This document shows positions 25,867-35,950 of a DNA stretch of 64,000 bases, piece after piece. A program made the translations under genes and the position numbers. The stretch comes from Oceanicola sp. 502str15 (GTDB lineage: Bacteria; Pseudomonadota; Alphaproteobacteria; Rhodobacterales; Rhodobacteraceae). Location of the stretch: NCBI RefSeq assembly GCF_024105635.1, contig NZ_WYDQ01000001.1:2783501-2847500 (forward strand). Direction: 5' to 3'. The notes beneath the pieces are model-generated. The model was not told the origin of the DNA. It saw only the letters and a program-made list of their open reading frames with translations, and did no database searches. Every line of letters begins with the position of its first letter. The first letter of the stretch is position 1.

Positions 25867-26361
25867 ATGTCCAATCCAGTCCATCCGGCCACCCGCATTG
25901 GCCACGTTCACCTCAAGGTCGCCGATCTCGGCCGGGCCATCGCCTTCTACTCCGGCGTCCTTGGCTTTGAAATCACACAGAAATACGGCCGCGACGCCGT
26001 GTTTCTCTCCGCCGGCGACTATCACCACCACATCGGCCTCAACACCTGGCAGAGCAAGGGCGGCACCCCGCCCCCTCCGGGCACCACGGGGCTGTTTCAC
26101 ACCGCCATCCTCTACCCCACCCGCGCCGCCCTCGCGGATGCGCTCAAGCGCCTGATCGAAAACGACATTCCCCTCGACGGCGCCTCCGATCACGGGGTCT
26201 CCGAAGCCCTCTACCTGCGCGATCCCGACCAGAACGGCGTCGAGCTCTACTGGGATCGCGACCCCGCCGACTGGCCCCGCGACGCCGAGGGCAACCTCGA
26301 GATGGTCACCGCCCCGCTCGACCTCGACTCCCTGCTCGCCGAGGCCTCCCAACCGGCCTGA
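25867..26361 (+). CDS. VOC family protein (catechol-2,3-dioxygenase-like)
   Basis: 164 residues. Two VOC modules are readable: RIGHVHLKVADLGRAIAFYSG (His14 as first metal ligand) and TGLFHTAILYPTRAALADAL (second His), with DHGVSEALYLRDPDQNGVELY ending in the metal-ligand Glu. The pattern H-H-E fits Fe/Mn-dependent extradiol-dioxygenase relatives such as CatE, but the substrate is unknown. Monocistronic. Confidence 0.88.
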   Translation: MSNPVHPATRIGHVHLKVADLGRAIAFYSGVLGFEITQKYGRDAVFLSAGDYHHHIGLNTWQSKGGTPPPPGTTGLFHTAILYPTRAALADALKRLIENDIPLDGASDHGVSEALYLRDPDQNGVELYWDRDPADWPRDAEGNLEMVTAPLDLDSLLAEASQPA

Positions 26362-26664
26362 AACGGCTGCCTTTACACAACCGTTACCAAACCGTCACCG
26401 CAGGGAATCCTGCCACCCCTAGGTTGAGCCCACAGCGGCGCGGGCCAGTCCCCAAATCAGCCCGCCCGCGCAGCCCCGAGGCAGCCCCGCCCGGCCCATG
26501 GCAGTCCCCGCCCGGCCGGCCCGCCGCCCGGGGCGGAGCGACGCAACTCCAGTCCCCCGGAGCCATTTCCGCTCTTCCCCCCGGCCTCCCCGGCCGGGGG
26601 GCCTTCTGCTCTGGACCTCCCCGCGCCGCGCCCCTAGGTTCGCGCAACAATAAGGAGGCCCGCC
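26362..26664. other. Intergenic region before the aminotransferase gene
   Basis: 303 bases without a gene. Just after the VOC stop there are two direct AACCGT steps in an AC-rich stretch (about 26378-26400); the remainder is a GC-rich run with short CCGG-type self-complementary pieces and an SD (AAGGAGG) directly before ATG 26665. No confident promoter. Confidence 0.5.
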
Positions 26665-27528
26665 ATGGCAACCGGAACCAACATCCGCACCTATTTCAAC
26701 GGCACCTGGCACGACGGCGACGTGATGGTGATGCGCGCCGCCGACCATGGCTCGTGGCTCGGCACCACCGTCTTCGACGGCGCCCGCTTCGTCGATGGGG
26801 TCGCCCCCGATCTCGAAGCCCACCTGGCGCGGGTGAACCGCTCTGCCGAGGCGCTCATGCTGCACCCCTCGGTCTCGACCGAGGAGATGCTGGCGATCGC
26901 ATGGGAAGGGCTCGCGCTCTACCCGGCCGACACGCCGGTCTACATCCGGCCGATGTACTGGGGCATCGAGAGCGGCCACATGGGCATCCAGCCCGGCGAT
27001 GGCGATGCCGGCTTTGCCCTCTGCCTCGAAGAGATCCCCATGGCCCCGCCCGAAGCCACCGTGCGCCTCACCACCACGCGCTTCTGCCGCCCGGTGATCG
27101 AGAGTTCGGTCTGCAACGCCAAGGCCGGTTGCCTCTACCCCAACAACGCCCGGATGCTGGCCGAGGCCCGCGCCAAGGGCTTCGACAACGCGCTGGTGGC
27201 CGACGCGCTCGGAAACGTGGCCGAGACCGCATCGGCGAACGTCTTCATGGTGAAGGACGGCGAGGTCTTCACCCCGGTCGCCAACGGCACCTTCCTGTCG
27301 GGCATCACCCGGGCGCGTCACATCGCAAACCTGCGGGCCGACGGCGTGAAGGTGCATGAGTCCGTGCTGTCCTTCGACGATTTCCGCACGGCGGACGAGG
27401 TGTTTCTCTCCGGCAACCTGATGAAGGTCACGCCGGTGGCCGAGTTCGACGGCACCCATTACCAGCACGGCCCCGTCACCCGCCGCGCCCGCGAGCTCTA
27501 CTGGGATTGGGCGCAGTCCGGCAAATGA
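26665..27528 (+). CDS. ilvE: Class IV aminotransferase (branched-chain amino acid aminotransferase type)
   Basis: 287 residues, start behind AAGGAGG. The fold-type IV core is present: PLP-binding Lys153 in NAKAGCLYPNN, Glu in GNVAETASANVF (about 186-197), and a phosphate-binding TFLSGITRARHI. It should transfer amino groups between branched-chain amino acids and 2-oxoglutarate, but D-amino-acid transaminase or ADC-lyase specificity cannot be excluded. It is translationally coupled (ATGA) to the AbrB-type membrane protein downstream. Confidence 0.87.
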   Translation: MATGTNIRTYFNGTWHDGDVMVMRAADHGSWLGTTVFDGARFVDGVAPDLEAHLARVNRSAEALMLHPSVSTEEMLAIAWEGLALYPADTPVYIRPMYWGIESGHMGIQPGDGDAGFALCLEEIPMAPPEATVRLTTTRFCRPVIESSVCNAKAGCLYPNNARMLAEARAKGFDNALVADALGNVAETASANVFMVKDGEVFTPVANGTFLSGITRARHIANLRADGVKVHESVLSFDDFRTADEVFLSGNLMKVTPVAEFDGTHYQHGPVTRRARELYWDWAQSGK

Positions 27529-28580
27529 CCGCGCTGCCAAAGGCCCTGCGCCTCAACGCGCAGACCCTCGCCATCGGCGCCTGCGGTGCCGCCCTGGCCT
27601 GGGCCGCCGGTGTGCCGCTGGCCTACCTCGCCGGCCCCGCGATTGCCGTGACCCTCGCCAGCCTCGCCGGGGCGCAGGTGATGGTGCACAACCGCCTGCG
27701 CGACTGCTGCTTCGTGCTGATCGGCCTCTCCATCGGCGGGCTGGTCTCTCCGGCCAGCCTCGATGCCATGGTGGCCTGGCCGGTTGCCTTCGTGGCGCTG
27801 GTCGCCCTCACCTTCGTCACCCCCTTCATCATCCGCGAGGCGCTCTGCCGCTGGTTCGGCTTTTCCCGGGCCGAGGGGTTTCTGGCCGCAGCGCCGGGGC
27901 ACCTCGCCATGGTCGTGGCGCTGACCGAGGGGCTGGGGCTGCCGCTGGTGCGCCCGGTGCTGATGGCCTCCTTCCGGGTGCTGATCCTCACCCTCGCCGT
28001 GCCCCTCGCCGCCACCCTCGCCGGCGTGCCCATCGGCCCCGGCCTGCCTGCGGCCCCGGTCGTCGAAAGCTGGCTCATCATCGTGGTCCAGATCATCGCC
28101 GCCGTGGCGCTCGGCTGGGGCCTCGCCCGGCTGCGCCTGCCCGCTCCGCTGCTCATCGGCGCCATGGCCGTCGGCGCGGGCTCGCACCTGAGCGGGCTGG
28201 CGGTGGGCAGTCTGCCGTCCTGGGTGTCGCAGACGGTGCTGGTGGTGATGGGCAGCCTCATCGGCTCCCGCTTTCTCGGCATCGCCCTCACCGAAATCCT
28301 GCGCGACCTCGCCGCCGCCCTGCTCGCCGTCGTCGCCTCCGCACTCCTCGCCGCCGCCTTCGCCCTGCTCGCCGCCCGCGTCTCCGGCCTGCCGTTTCTC
28401 GACGTGCTGGTCGCCTTCTCCCCCGGCGGGCTCGAAACCATGATCATCGTCGGCGCGGCCGCCGGGGCCGACCCAAGCTTCGTCGCCGCCGCCCATGTCA
28501 GCCGCCTCGTCATCCTCGCCCTGATCCTCTCGGCTTTTGCCATCCGTCAGGGCCGCCCGCCCCCGCCGACCGACCGTTAA
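27525..28580 (+). CDS. AbrB family membrane protein (duplicated AbrB domain)
   Basis: 351 residues from ATG 27525, overlapping the aminotransferase stop. About ten hydrophobic helices arranged as two repeats; each half contains the AbrB-duplication pattern (GVPLAYLAGPAIAVTLA in the first, RLPAPLLIGAMAVGAG in the second) and a SPGGLETM-type motif (about 296). The family is annotated 'AbrB regulator' or 'ammonia monooxygenase-like' in databases, but it is an integral membrane protein, probably a transporter, unrelated to the Bacillus regulator. Confidence 0.85.
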   Translation: MTALPKALRLNAQTLAIGACGAALAWAAGVPLAYLAGPAIAVTLASLAGAQVMVHNRLRDCCFVLIGLSIGGLVSPASLDAMVAWPVAFVALVALTFVTPFIIREALCRWFGFSRAEGFLAAAPGHLAMVVALTEGLGLPLVRPVLMASFRVLILTLAVPLAATLAGVPIGPGLPAAPVVESWLIIVVQIIAAVALGWGLARLRLPAPLLIGAMAVGAGSHLSGLAVGSLPSWVSQTVLVVMGSLIGSRFLGIALTEILRDLAAALLAVVASALLAAAFALLAARVSGLPFLDVLVAFSPGGLETMIIVGAAAGADPSFVAAAHVSRLVILALILSAFAIRQGRPPPPTDR

Positions 28581-28641
28581 CGGCCCCATTGCCAGACCCC
28601 GGCCCCTCGGCCATGATCCGCCCGCAAGGAGGGCCACTCAG

Positions 28642-29097
28642 ATGCGCAAGTTTCTCGTCGTGCTCGACGACAGCCGCGAATGCCTCAACGCCATGCGTTT
28701 TGCGGCGATGCGGGCCGCCAAGACGGGGGGTGGGGTCGAGATCCTGTCGATCATCCCGCCCGATGAGTTCAACCACTGGATCGGCGTGGGCGACGTCATG
28801 CGCGCCGAGGCCCGCGAGCGGATCGAGGCGCATTTCGAGGTCTTCGCCAAGTGGATGCGCGACCGTCAGGGCGTCGATCCCGAGCTGGTGATCCGCGAAG
28901 GCGAGCCGGTCGACGAGATCCTCGCCCAGTGCCGCGAAGACAGTGAGGTCGGCGTGCTCGTGCTCGGCGCAGGCACCGGCAAGAAAGGCCCCGGCCCGCT
29001 GGTGACACAGCTCACCAAGAACGCCGGTTCGCTCGAGTTTCCCATCACCATCGTGCCCGGGGAGCTGTCCAAGGAGCGGCTGGAGAGCATCACCTGA
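28642..29097 (+). CDS. Universal stress protein (UspA family)
   Basis: 151 residues from ATG 28642 (AAGGAGG 11 bases upstream). The N-terminal strand KFLVVLDDSRECLNAMRFA and the C-terminal nucleotide-binding VLVLGAGTGKKGPGPLVTQL (G-x2-G-x9-G-like) are the family hallmarks. The glycine loop suggests the ATP-binding type. Its stop codon overlaps the start proposed for the next gene. Confidence 0.9.
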   Translation: MRKFLVVLDDSRECLNAMRFAAMRAAKTGGGVEILSIIPPDEFNHWIGVGDVMRAEARERIEAHFEVFAKWMRDRQGVDPELVIREGEPVDEILAQCREDSEVGVLVLGAGTGKKGPGPLVTQLTKNAGSLEFPITIVPGELSKERLESIT

Positions 29098-29852
29098 CCC
29101 GCGCCGAGCCAGACCCCTTCCGCCATCACCCCGGCCTGCGCGGCAAGGTCACGCCGCCCGAAGACTCCTTCTTCCGCGACTTCTCGCTGCCCAAGCTCGA
29201 GGCCATGCTGCAATCGCGCGGCCTGCCCACCGGCTGGTGGTACTCCGATGCCGAGCGCGAGGCCGACCGCGCCGCAACCCTCGCCCGCCGCCCCACGCAG
29301 GATCTCTGGGTCTTTGCCTATGGCTCGCTGATGTGGGATCCGGCCTTTCACTTTTCCGAGGTCCGCCGCGCCCATGCCCCCGGCCACGCCCGCCGTTTCA
29401 TCCTGCTCGACACCCGGGGCGGGCGCGGCACCGCCGCAAACCCCGGCCTGATGGCGGCGCTCGATACCTGCCCCGAAGGCCCCGGCTGCGACGGCCTCGC
29501 CTTCCGCATCCCCGCCGCACAGGTCGAGGCCGAAAGCGCGATCCTCTGGCAGCGCGAGCGCGTGGCCGATGGCTACCTCTCCCGCTTCATCGACACCACC
29601 CACGCGGGCGGCACCGTGCCCGCCCTCACCTTCCTGGCCGACCACAGCTCCGCCACCATGGTCCCCACGCTCTCCCGCGAGACGCAGATCGAGTATATCG
29701 CCACCGGCACCGGCATCCTCGGCACCTCCGCCGACTACCTGCGCACCATCGCCCGCCAGTTCGCCGAGCTGCGCATCGCGGACCCCGACATCACCGCCCT
29801 GCTTGCCCGGGTCGAGGCCCGCATCGCCGCTGCCTCCGCCACCCCAACTTAG
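29094..29852 (+). CDS. Gamma-glutamylcyclotransferase (ChaC-like), probable CTG start
   Basis: The conserved cyclotransferase core is clear: LWVFAYGSLMWDPAFHF (GSL substrate loop), RRFILLDTRGGRGT and a catalytic Glu in QVEAESAILWQRE. ATG 29205 would start inside the family; upstream coding sequence (RHHPGLRGKVTPPEDSFFRDFSLPKLEAML) is what I remember as the usual N-terminus in relatives. The only in-frame initiation point before it is CTG 29094, which overlaps the Usp stop as CTGA and gives 252 residues. The enzyme cleaves gamma-glutamyl compounds (glutathione) to 5-oxoproline. A second such enzyme is at 43586-44137. Confidence 0.8.
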   Translation: MTRAEPDPFRHHPGLRGKVTPPEDSFFRDFSLPKLEAMLQSRGLPTGWWYSDAEREADRAATLARRPTQDLWVFAYGSLMWDPAFHFSEVRRAHAPGHARRFILLDTRGGRGTAANPGLMAALDTCPEGPGCDGLAFRIPAAQVEAESAILWQRERVADGYLSRFIDTTHAGGTVPALTFLADHSSATMVPTLSRETQIEYIATGTGILGTSADYLRTIARQFAELRIADPDITALLARVEARIAAASATPT

Positions 29853-29923
29853 AATCATTCCAAAACTTGACCCGCCCGCCCCCGAGGCGCATATATGGCC
29901 CAACCCCGAAAGGACCGTGCGCC

Positions 29924-30487
29924 ATGTTCATTCAGACCGAATCCACCCCAAACCCCGCCACCCTCAAGTTCCTGCCGGGTCAGGAAGTGATGGGCGCGGG
30001 CACCGCCGATTTTCCCAACCCCGAGTCCGCCTCCGCCTCGCCGCTCGCCCAGCGCGTCTTTGCGGTCGATGGCGTCACCGGCGTGTTCCTCGGCCATGAC
30101 TTCGTGACCGTCACCAAGGCCGACGGCCCCGAGTGGGATCACCTGAAGCCCGCCATTCTCGGCGCCATCATGGAGCACGTGCAATCCGGCGAGCCGGTGC
30201 TGGCCTCCTCGGCCGCGCCTGCGGCCGCCCATGCCATCCACGAGGGCGAAGACGGCGAGATCGTCGAGCAGATCAAGCAGCTGCTCGACACCCGCGTGCG
30301 TCCCGCCGTGGCCCAGGACGGTGGCGACATCACCTTCCACGGTTTCGAGCGCGGGGTGGTCTACCTGCACATGCAGGGCGCTTGCGCCGGTTGCCCGTCC
30401 TCCACGCTGACGCTGAAGATGGGCATCGAGCAGCTGCTGCGCCACTACATCCCTGAAGTCACCGAAGTGCGTCCGGTTGCCGCCTGA
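29924..30487 (+). CDS. Nfu-type Fe-S cluster scaffold protein
   Basis: 187 residues from ATG 29924 (AAGGA ten bases upstream). N-terminal Nfu_N domain (FIQTESTPNPATLKFLPG) and C-terminal NifU-like domain with the cluster-binding pair in GACAGCPSS (Cys154, Cys157). It carries 4Fe-4S clusters to apoproteins; likely clients in this window include TsaB-pathway-independent enzymes such as the FadH-like reductase, but this is inference. Monocistronic or leading the GFA-tsaB-rimI run. Confidence 0.93.
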   Translation: MFIQTESTPNPATLKFLPGQEVMGAGTADFPNPESASASPLAQRVFAVDGVTGVFLGHDFVTVTKADGPEWDHLKPAILGAIMEHVQSGEPVLASSAAPAAAHAIHEGEDGEIVEQIKQLLDTRVRPAVAQDGGDITFHGFERGVVYLHMQGACAGCPSSTLTLKMGIEQLLRHYIPEVTEVRPVAA

Positions 30488-30491
30488 TCGT

Positions 30492-30932
30492 GTGACGGGG
30501 CCAGCTTTTGCCGGGCGCTGCTACTGCGGCGATTGCCAGATCACCGCCCGCTCCGAGCCGGAGGCGGTGAGCTGGTGCCATTGTGCCGACTGCCGCCGCC
30601 TCACCGGCGCCCCGGCAGCGGCCTTCGCCGCCTTCCCCGAAGAGGCCGTGACCCTCACCCCCACGCCCACCCCGCTGGAGGCCACGCCCGGCGTCACCCG
30701 CTGGGCCTGCCCGCGTTGCGGCTCGGCGCTGGCGGCGCGGTTCTCCTACCTGCCCGGGCAGCTCTACCTGCCCCTCGGCGTGCTCGACGCCGCCGACAGC
30801 CTCGCCCCCGCGCTCCACAGCCACCACGCCAGCCGCCTGAGCTGGCTGCACATCGCAGATGATGCCCCCCGCCACGCGGGCACCGCGCGCGATGCGCTCT
30901 CCGACGAGGCTCTGTCGGGGTCCGAAGAATGA
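30492..30932 (+). CDS. GFA (glutathione-dependent formaldehyde-activating-like) family protein
   Basis: GTG 30492 gives 146 residues; TTG 30477 would overlap the Nfu stop. The zinc-binding cysteines of GFA/CENP-V proteins are present: GRCYCGDC near residue 8, WCHCADC near 28 and CPRCGS near 75. No SD is visible, so the start is uncertain. Substrate unknown; formaldehyde activation has been questioned for this family. Overlaps tsaB by ATGA. Confidence 0.82.
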   Translation: MTGPAFAGRCYCGDCQITARSEPEAVSWCHCADCRRLTGAPAAAFAAFPEEAVTLTPTPTPLEATPGVTRWACPRCGSALAARFSYLPGQLYLPLGVLDAADSLAPALHSHHASRLSWLHIADDAPRHAGTARDALSDEALSGSEE

Positions 30933-31519
30933 CCTCGATGCAAGACCCGACCCTTCTGGCCTTCGACACGTCCGGCCCCCACGTCACCGCAGCCCTCCTG
31001 CGCGCGGGCAGGGTCGTCGCCCGGCGCCATGAGGCGATGAAGCGCGGACAGGCCGAAAACCTCATGCCGATCCTCGAGGAGCTGCTGGCCGAGGCCGGGC
31101 TCGCATGGGGCGATCTCACCGCGCTCGGCGTCGGCATCGGCCCCGGCAACTTCACCGGCATCCGCATTTCCGTCGCCGCCGCCCGGGGGCTGGCCCTCGC
31201 GTTGCAGATCCCCGCCGTGGGCGTCTCCAGCTTCGAGCTGGCCCGCGAGGCCGAGAGCGGAGAGGTCTTTCTCCCCGCCCCGCGCGACATGGCCTATGCG
31301 CAGGCCTTTTCCGAGGGTCAGCCCTCCGGCCCGCCCCGCCTCCTGCCCCGTCCCGAGGCGCTGGCCGAGAGCATCGCCGACCTGCCCGAGCGCCTCGCCA
31401 GTCGCGCCGCCGCCCTTCTGGCCCGCGCCTCCGGCCCCATCCCCCGCCCCGCGCCGCTCTACGTGAAAGCGCCCGATGCCGCGCCCGCGCGGGATGCGCC
31501 CCCCGAGATCGTCGGATGA
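30929..31519 (+). CDS. tsaB: tRNA threonylcarbamoyladenosine biosynthesis protein TsaB
   Basis: 196 residues. The ASKHA-type N-terminus LLAFDTSGPHVTAALL and the family signature GVGIGPGNFTGIRISVAAARGLAL (about 70-95) identify TsaB. It activates TsaD in t6A37 formation on ANN-decoding tRNAs. The gene overlaps both the GFA gene and rimI by ATGA; the tsaB-rimI pair is common in alphaproteobacteria. Confidence 0.93.
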   Translation: MTSMQDPTLLAFDTSGPHVTAALLRAGRVVARRHEAMKRGQAENLMPILEELLAEAGLAWGDLTALGVGIGPGNFTGIRISVAAARGLALALQIPAVGVSSFELAREAESGEVFLPAPRDMAYAQAFSEGQPSGPPRLLPRPEALAESIADLPERLASRAAALLARASGPIPRPAPLYVKAPDAAPARDAPPEIVG

Positions 31520-31926
31520 GCCCCGAGGCGCTCGCCGCCCTCCACGCCGCCTGCTTCTCCACGCCCCGCCCCTGGCGCGCGGCGGAGTTCGACTCGCTTC
31601 TGGCGCAGGACAGCGTGTTCCTGCTGGGCGACGAGACCGGCATCGCGCTCGGTCAATGCGCCGGGGCCGAGGCCGAGCTGCTCACCCTCGCCGTCGCCCC
31701 CGCCGCGCGCCGCGCCGGGCAGGGCCGCGCCCTTCTCGCCGGGTTTCACACCGAGGCCGCGCGGCGCGGTGCCACCACCGCCCTGCTGGAAGTCGCCGCC
31801 ACCAACACCGCCGCGCTCGCCCTCTACACGGCCACCGGCTACAGCGAAATCGGCCGCCGCTGCGCCTACTACCGCGACCCCGACGGCCCGCGCATCGACG
31901 CCCTCGTGCTGACCCGCCCCCTCTAG
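31516..31926 (+). CDS. rimI: RimI-like ribosomal protein N-acetyltransferase
   Basis: 136 residues. GNAT core with LLTLAVAPAARRAGQGRALLAGF (acetyl-CoA binding Q/RxxGxG/A, about 55-78), LEVAATNTAALALYTATGYSEIGRR and a short tail. Coupled to tsaB by ATGA, which supports the RimI assignment (acetylation of ribosomal protein S18), although GNAT specificity cannot be read directly. Confidence 0.87.
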   Translation: MSPEALAALHAACFSTPRPWRAAEFDSLLAQDSVFLLGDETGIALGQCAGAEAELLTLAVAPAARRAGQGRALLAGFHTEAARRGATTALLEVAATNTAALALYTATGYSEIGRRCAYYRDPDGPRIDALVLTRPL

Positions 31927-31990
31927 GGCGGGACTGGTCCCGCCGCGCCACCCCGCCCCACCGCGGCCGTAGGGCGGGACTTGTCCCGCC
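31927..31990. repeat. Tandem GGCGGGAC hairpins
   Basis: Two nearly identical palindromes: 31927-31934 with 31937-31944 and 31973-31980 with 31983-31990 (GGCGGGAC/GTCCCGCC). They begin at the rimI stop codon and may terminate the tsaB-rimI transcript; they are a variant of the GGTGGGT hairpins elsewhere in the window. Confidence 0.75.
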
Positions 31991-32049
31991 GCCGCCCCCG
32001 ATCGCCCCTCGAAACACCGCCAAGTGACGTTGCGGTGCAGAAAAAGCGG

Positions 32050-32079
32050 TTGACCCCCCTGCACCGCTACGGCCTTATT
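32050..32079 (+). promoter_or_regulatory. Weak candidate promoter of the nucleoside ABC operon
   Basis: TTGACC at 32050-32055 is a good -35; the -10 region near 32073-32079 (CTTATTC) is poor. It lies about 80 bases upstream of the binding-protein start. Confidence 0.3.
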
Positions 32080-32157
32080 CATGGGTAATCCATAACCCGC
32101 CATCCCGTTCGCAACTGCGGCGAGGACGCGGGACATAACCAACGGGAGACCTGACCC

Positions 32158-33150
32158 ATGACATTCACGCGGAGCCTTCTCGCTGCCACCGCCACACTCG
32201 CCCTCTCGGCGGGCGCGGTGCTGGCCGATCCGGCCATCATCTTCGACCTCGGTGGCAAGTTCGACAAATCCTTCAACGAAAGCGCCTTCACCGGCGCCCA
32301 GAAATGGGCCGAAGAGACCGGCGGCAGCTTCGCCGAGATCGAGATGCAGTCCGAAGCCCAGCGCGAGCAGGCCCTGCGCCGCCTCGCCGAAGATGGCGCC
32401 AACCCGATCGTCATGACCGGCTTCGCCTTCGCCACCGTGCTGAGTGAAGTCGCCCCCGACTACGCCGACACCAAGTTCGTCATCATCGACGGCGTGGTCG
32501 ATGCGCCCAACGTGCGCTCGGTCGTGTTCAAGGAGCAGGAAGGCAGCTACCTCGTGGGCATGCTCGCTGGCATGGCGTCGGAGTCCGGCACCGTGTCCTT
32601 CGTCGGCGGCATGGACATTCCGCTGATCCACAAGTTCGCCTGCGGCTACGCCCAGGGCGTGAAGGCCGCCAACCCCGACGCCACCGTGATCCAGAACATG
32701 ACCGGCACCACCCCCGCCGCCTGGAACGACCCGGTGAAAGGCTCCGAGCTGACCAAGGCGCAAATCAGCCAAGGTTCCGACGTGGTCTATGCCGCAGCCG
32801 GCGGCACCGGCGTGGGCGTTCTGCAAACCGCTGCCGACGAGGGCATCTTCTCCATCGGCGTCGACTCCAACCAGAACCACCTGCACCCCGGCTCCGTGCT
32901 CACCTCGATGCTCAAGCGCGTCGACGTGGCTGTCTATGACGCCTTCACCGCGGGTGCCGACGGCATCGAGCCCGGCATCGTGGCGCTGGGTCTGGCCGAA
33001 GGCGGCGTCGACTACGCCGTCGACGACAACAACGCCGAGCTCATCACCGACGAGATGAAGGCCGCCGTCGACGACGCCAAGGCCAAGATCCTCGCCGGCG
33101 AGATCGAGGTCCACAACTACGAGACCGACAGCTCCTGCCCGGCGATGTAA
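32158..33150 (+). CDS. BMP-family (PnrA-like) nucleoside ABC transporter substrate-binding protein
   Basis: 330 residues with a Sec signal peptide (about 1-23, ending AVLADP). The mature protein follows the BMP/Med fold: IIFDLGGKFDKSFNESAFTGAQKW at the start, TKFVIIDGVVDAPNVRSV, EGSYLVGMLAGMAS, VSFVGGMDIPLIHKFACGYAQG and AAGGTGVGVLQTA. PnrA-type proteins bind purine nucleosides in the periplasm. It heads the importer operon that contains purine-nucleoside phosphorylase, which supports that ligand class. A strong hairpin separates it from the ATPase gene. Confidence 0.93.
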   Translation: MTFTRSLLAATATLALSAGAVLADPAIIFDLGGKFDKSFNESAFTGAQKWAEETGGSFAEIEMQSEAQREQALRRLAEDGANPIVMTGFAFATVLSEVAPDYADTKFVIIDGVVDAPNVRSVVFKEQEGSYLVGMLAGMASESGTVSFVGGMDIPLIHKFACGYAQGVKAANPDATVIQNMTGTTPAAWNDPVKGSELTKAQISQGSDVVYAAAGGTGVGVLQTAADEGIFSIGVDSNQNHLHPGSVLTSMLKRVDVAVYDAFTAGADGIEPGIVALGLAEGGVDYAVDDNNAELITDEMKAAVDDAKAKILAGEIEVHNYETDSSCPAM

Positions 33151-33178
33151 GCCGCGTGCAAAGCTGACGAACATCGGG

Positions 33179-33209
33179 AGGGCCGCGCCGGGCAACCGGC
33201 CGCGGCCCT
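33179..33209 (+). promoter_or_regulatory. Intercistronic hairpin between binding-protein and ATPase genes
   Basis: Nine-bp perfect stem AGGGCCGCG/CGCGGCCCT (33179-33187 with 33201-33209) with an inner CCGG-GCAA-CCGG tetraloop stem. There is no long T-run. Such structures usually stabilise the binding-protein mRNA or partly attenuate the distal genes. Confidence 0.7.
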
Positions 33210-33237
33210 TTCCGACCCAGACGACCGGGGGACAGAC

Positions 33238-34779
<1,542 letters not shown>

Positions 34780-34780
34780 C

Positions 34781-35950
34781 ATGGACGTCATGCCCAAATG
34801 GGCCGAGGTCATCCTCGTCCCGCTCATCTCCCTCATCCTCGCCGCCATCCTCTCCGCCGTGGTGATCCTCGCCATCGGTGAAAACCCGATCACGGCGGTC
34901 GGCATCATGGTCGACGGGTCGGTCGGCTCGATCCGGGGCTGGGGTTACACGCTCTATTACGCCACCAACTTCATCTTCACCGGCCTTTGCGTTTCGGTCG
35001 CCTTCCATGCCCGCCTGTTCAACATCGGCGGCGAGGGGCAGGCCATGCTGGGCGGGCTGGGGGTGGCACTGGTGCTGCTCTACATTCCCTTTCCGCACTG
35101 GTCGCTGGCGCTTGTCGCCGCCTCCATCGGCGCCGCCGCCTTCGGCGCGCTCTGGGCGCTGATCCCGGCCTGGCTTCAGGCTGCACGGGGCAGCCACATC
35201 GTGATCACCACGATCATGTTCAACTTCATGGCCGCCGGCCTGTTGAACTATCTGCTCTCCAACACCCTCAAACCGGCAGGCCAGTCCGACCCGGCCTCCG
35301 CCAAGTTCGACGCCGCCTATGACCTGCCCACGCTGAACTCGGTACTCACCGACATGGGCTTCAAGGCCGCGCGCGACGACTCGGTCAACGTCACCTTCCT
35401 TGTCGCCATCATCGCCTGCTTTGCCGTCTGGTTCCTGCTCTGGCGCACCCGTCTCGGCTTCCAGATCCGCTCTTTCGGCCAGTCCGAGACCGCTGCGAAA
35501 TATGCCGGCATCTCGCCGCTGCGCATCACCGTGATCGCCATGCTCATCTCCGGCGGTTTGGCCGGGCTGATGGCGGTGAACACCGCGATGGGCGAACAGG
35601 AGCGCCTCGTGCTGAACGCGGTCGAGGGCGCGGGCTTCATCGGCATCGCCGTGGCGCTGATGGGCCGCAACCACCCCTTCGGCGTGTTCCTCGCCGCGCT
35701 GCTCTTCGGCTTTCTCTACCAGGGCGGGGCCGAGCTTGCGCTCTGGACCTCGATCCCCCGCGAACTCATCACCGTGATCCAGGCCCTCGTGATCCTCTTC
35801 ACCGGCGCGCTCGACAACATGGTCCGCGAGCCGCTGGCCAAGCTGTTCCTGCATCTGCGCAAGGGCAAGGAGCCGCCCGAAACCGCGCCGCCCCCGCCCG
35901 GGCCGAAGCGCCCCGATCATGCGCCCGAAGGCACGGTGAAAGAGGCATGA
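34781..35950 (+). CDS. Nucleoside ABC transporter permease 1
   Basis: 389 residues, one base after the ATPase stop. About nine to ten transmembrane helices; the BPD_transp_2 family motif is visible as FNIGGEGQAMLGGLG (about 80-95) and as GQSETAAKYAGISPLR (about 234). Hydrophilic proline-rich C-terminus. It is the larger of the two inner-membrane permeases. Overlaps the LysE gene by ATGA. Confidence 0.93.
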   Translation: MDVMPKWAEVILVPLISLILAAILSAVVILAIGENPITAVGIMVDGSVGSIRGWGYTLYYATNFIFTGLCVSVAFHARLFNIGGEGQAMLGGLGVALVLLYIPFPHWSLALVAASIGAAAFGALWALIPAWLQAARGSHIVITTIMFNFMAAGLLNYLLSNTLKPAGQSDPASAKFDAAYDLPTLNSVLTDMGFKAARDDSVNVTFLVAIIACFAVWFLLWRTRLGFQIRSFGQSETAAKYAGISPLRITVIAMLISGGLAGLMAVNTAMGEQERLVLNAVEGAGFIGIAVALMGRNHPFGVFLAALLFGFLYQGGAELALWTSIPRELITVIQALVILFTGALDNMVREPLAKLFLHLRKGKEPPETAPPPPGPKRPDHAPEGTVKEA

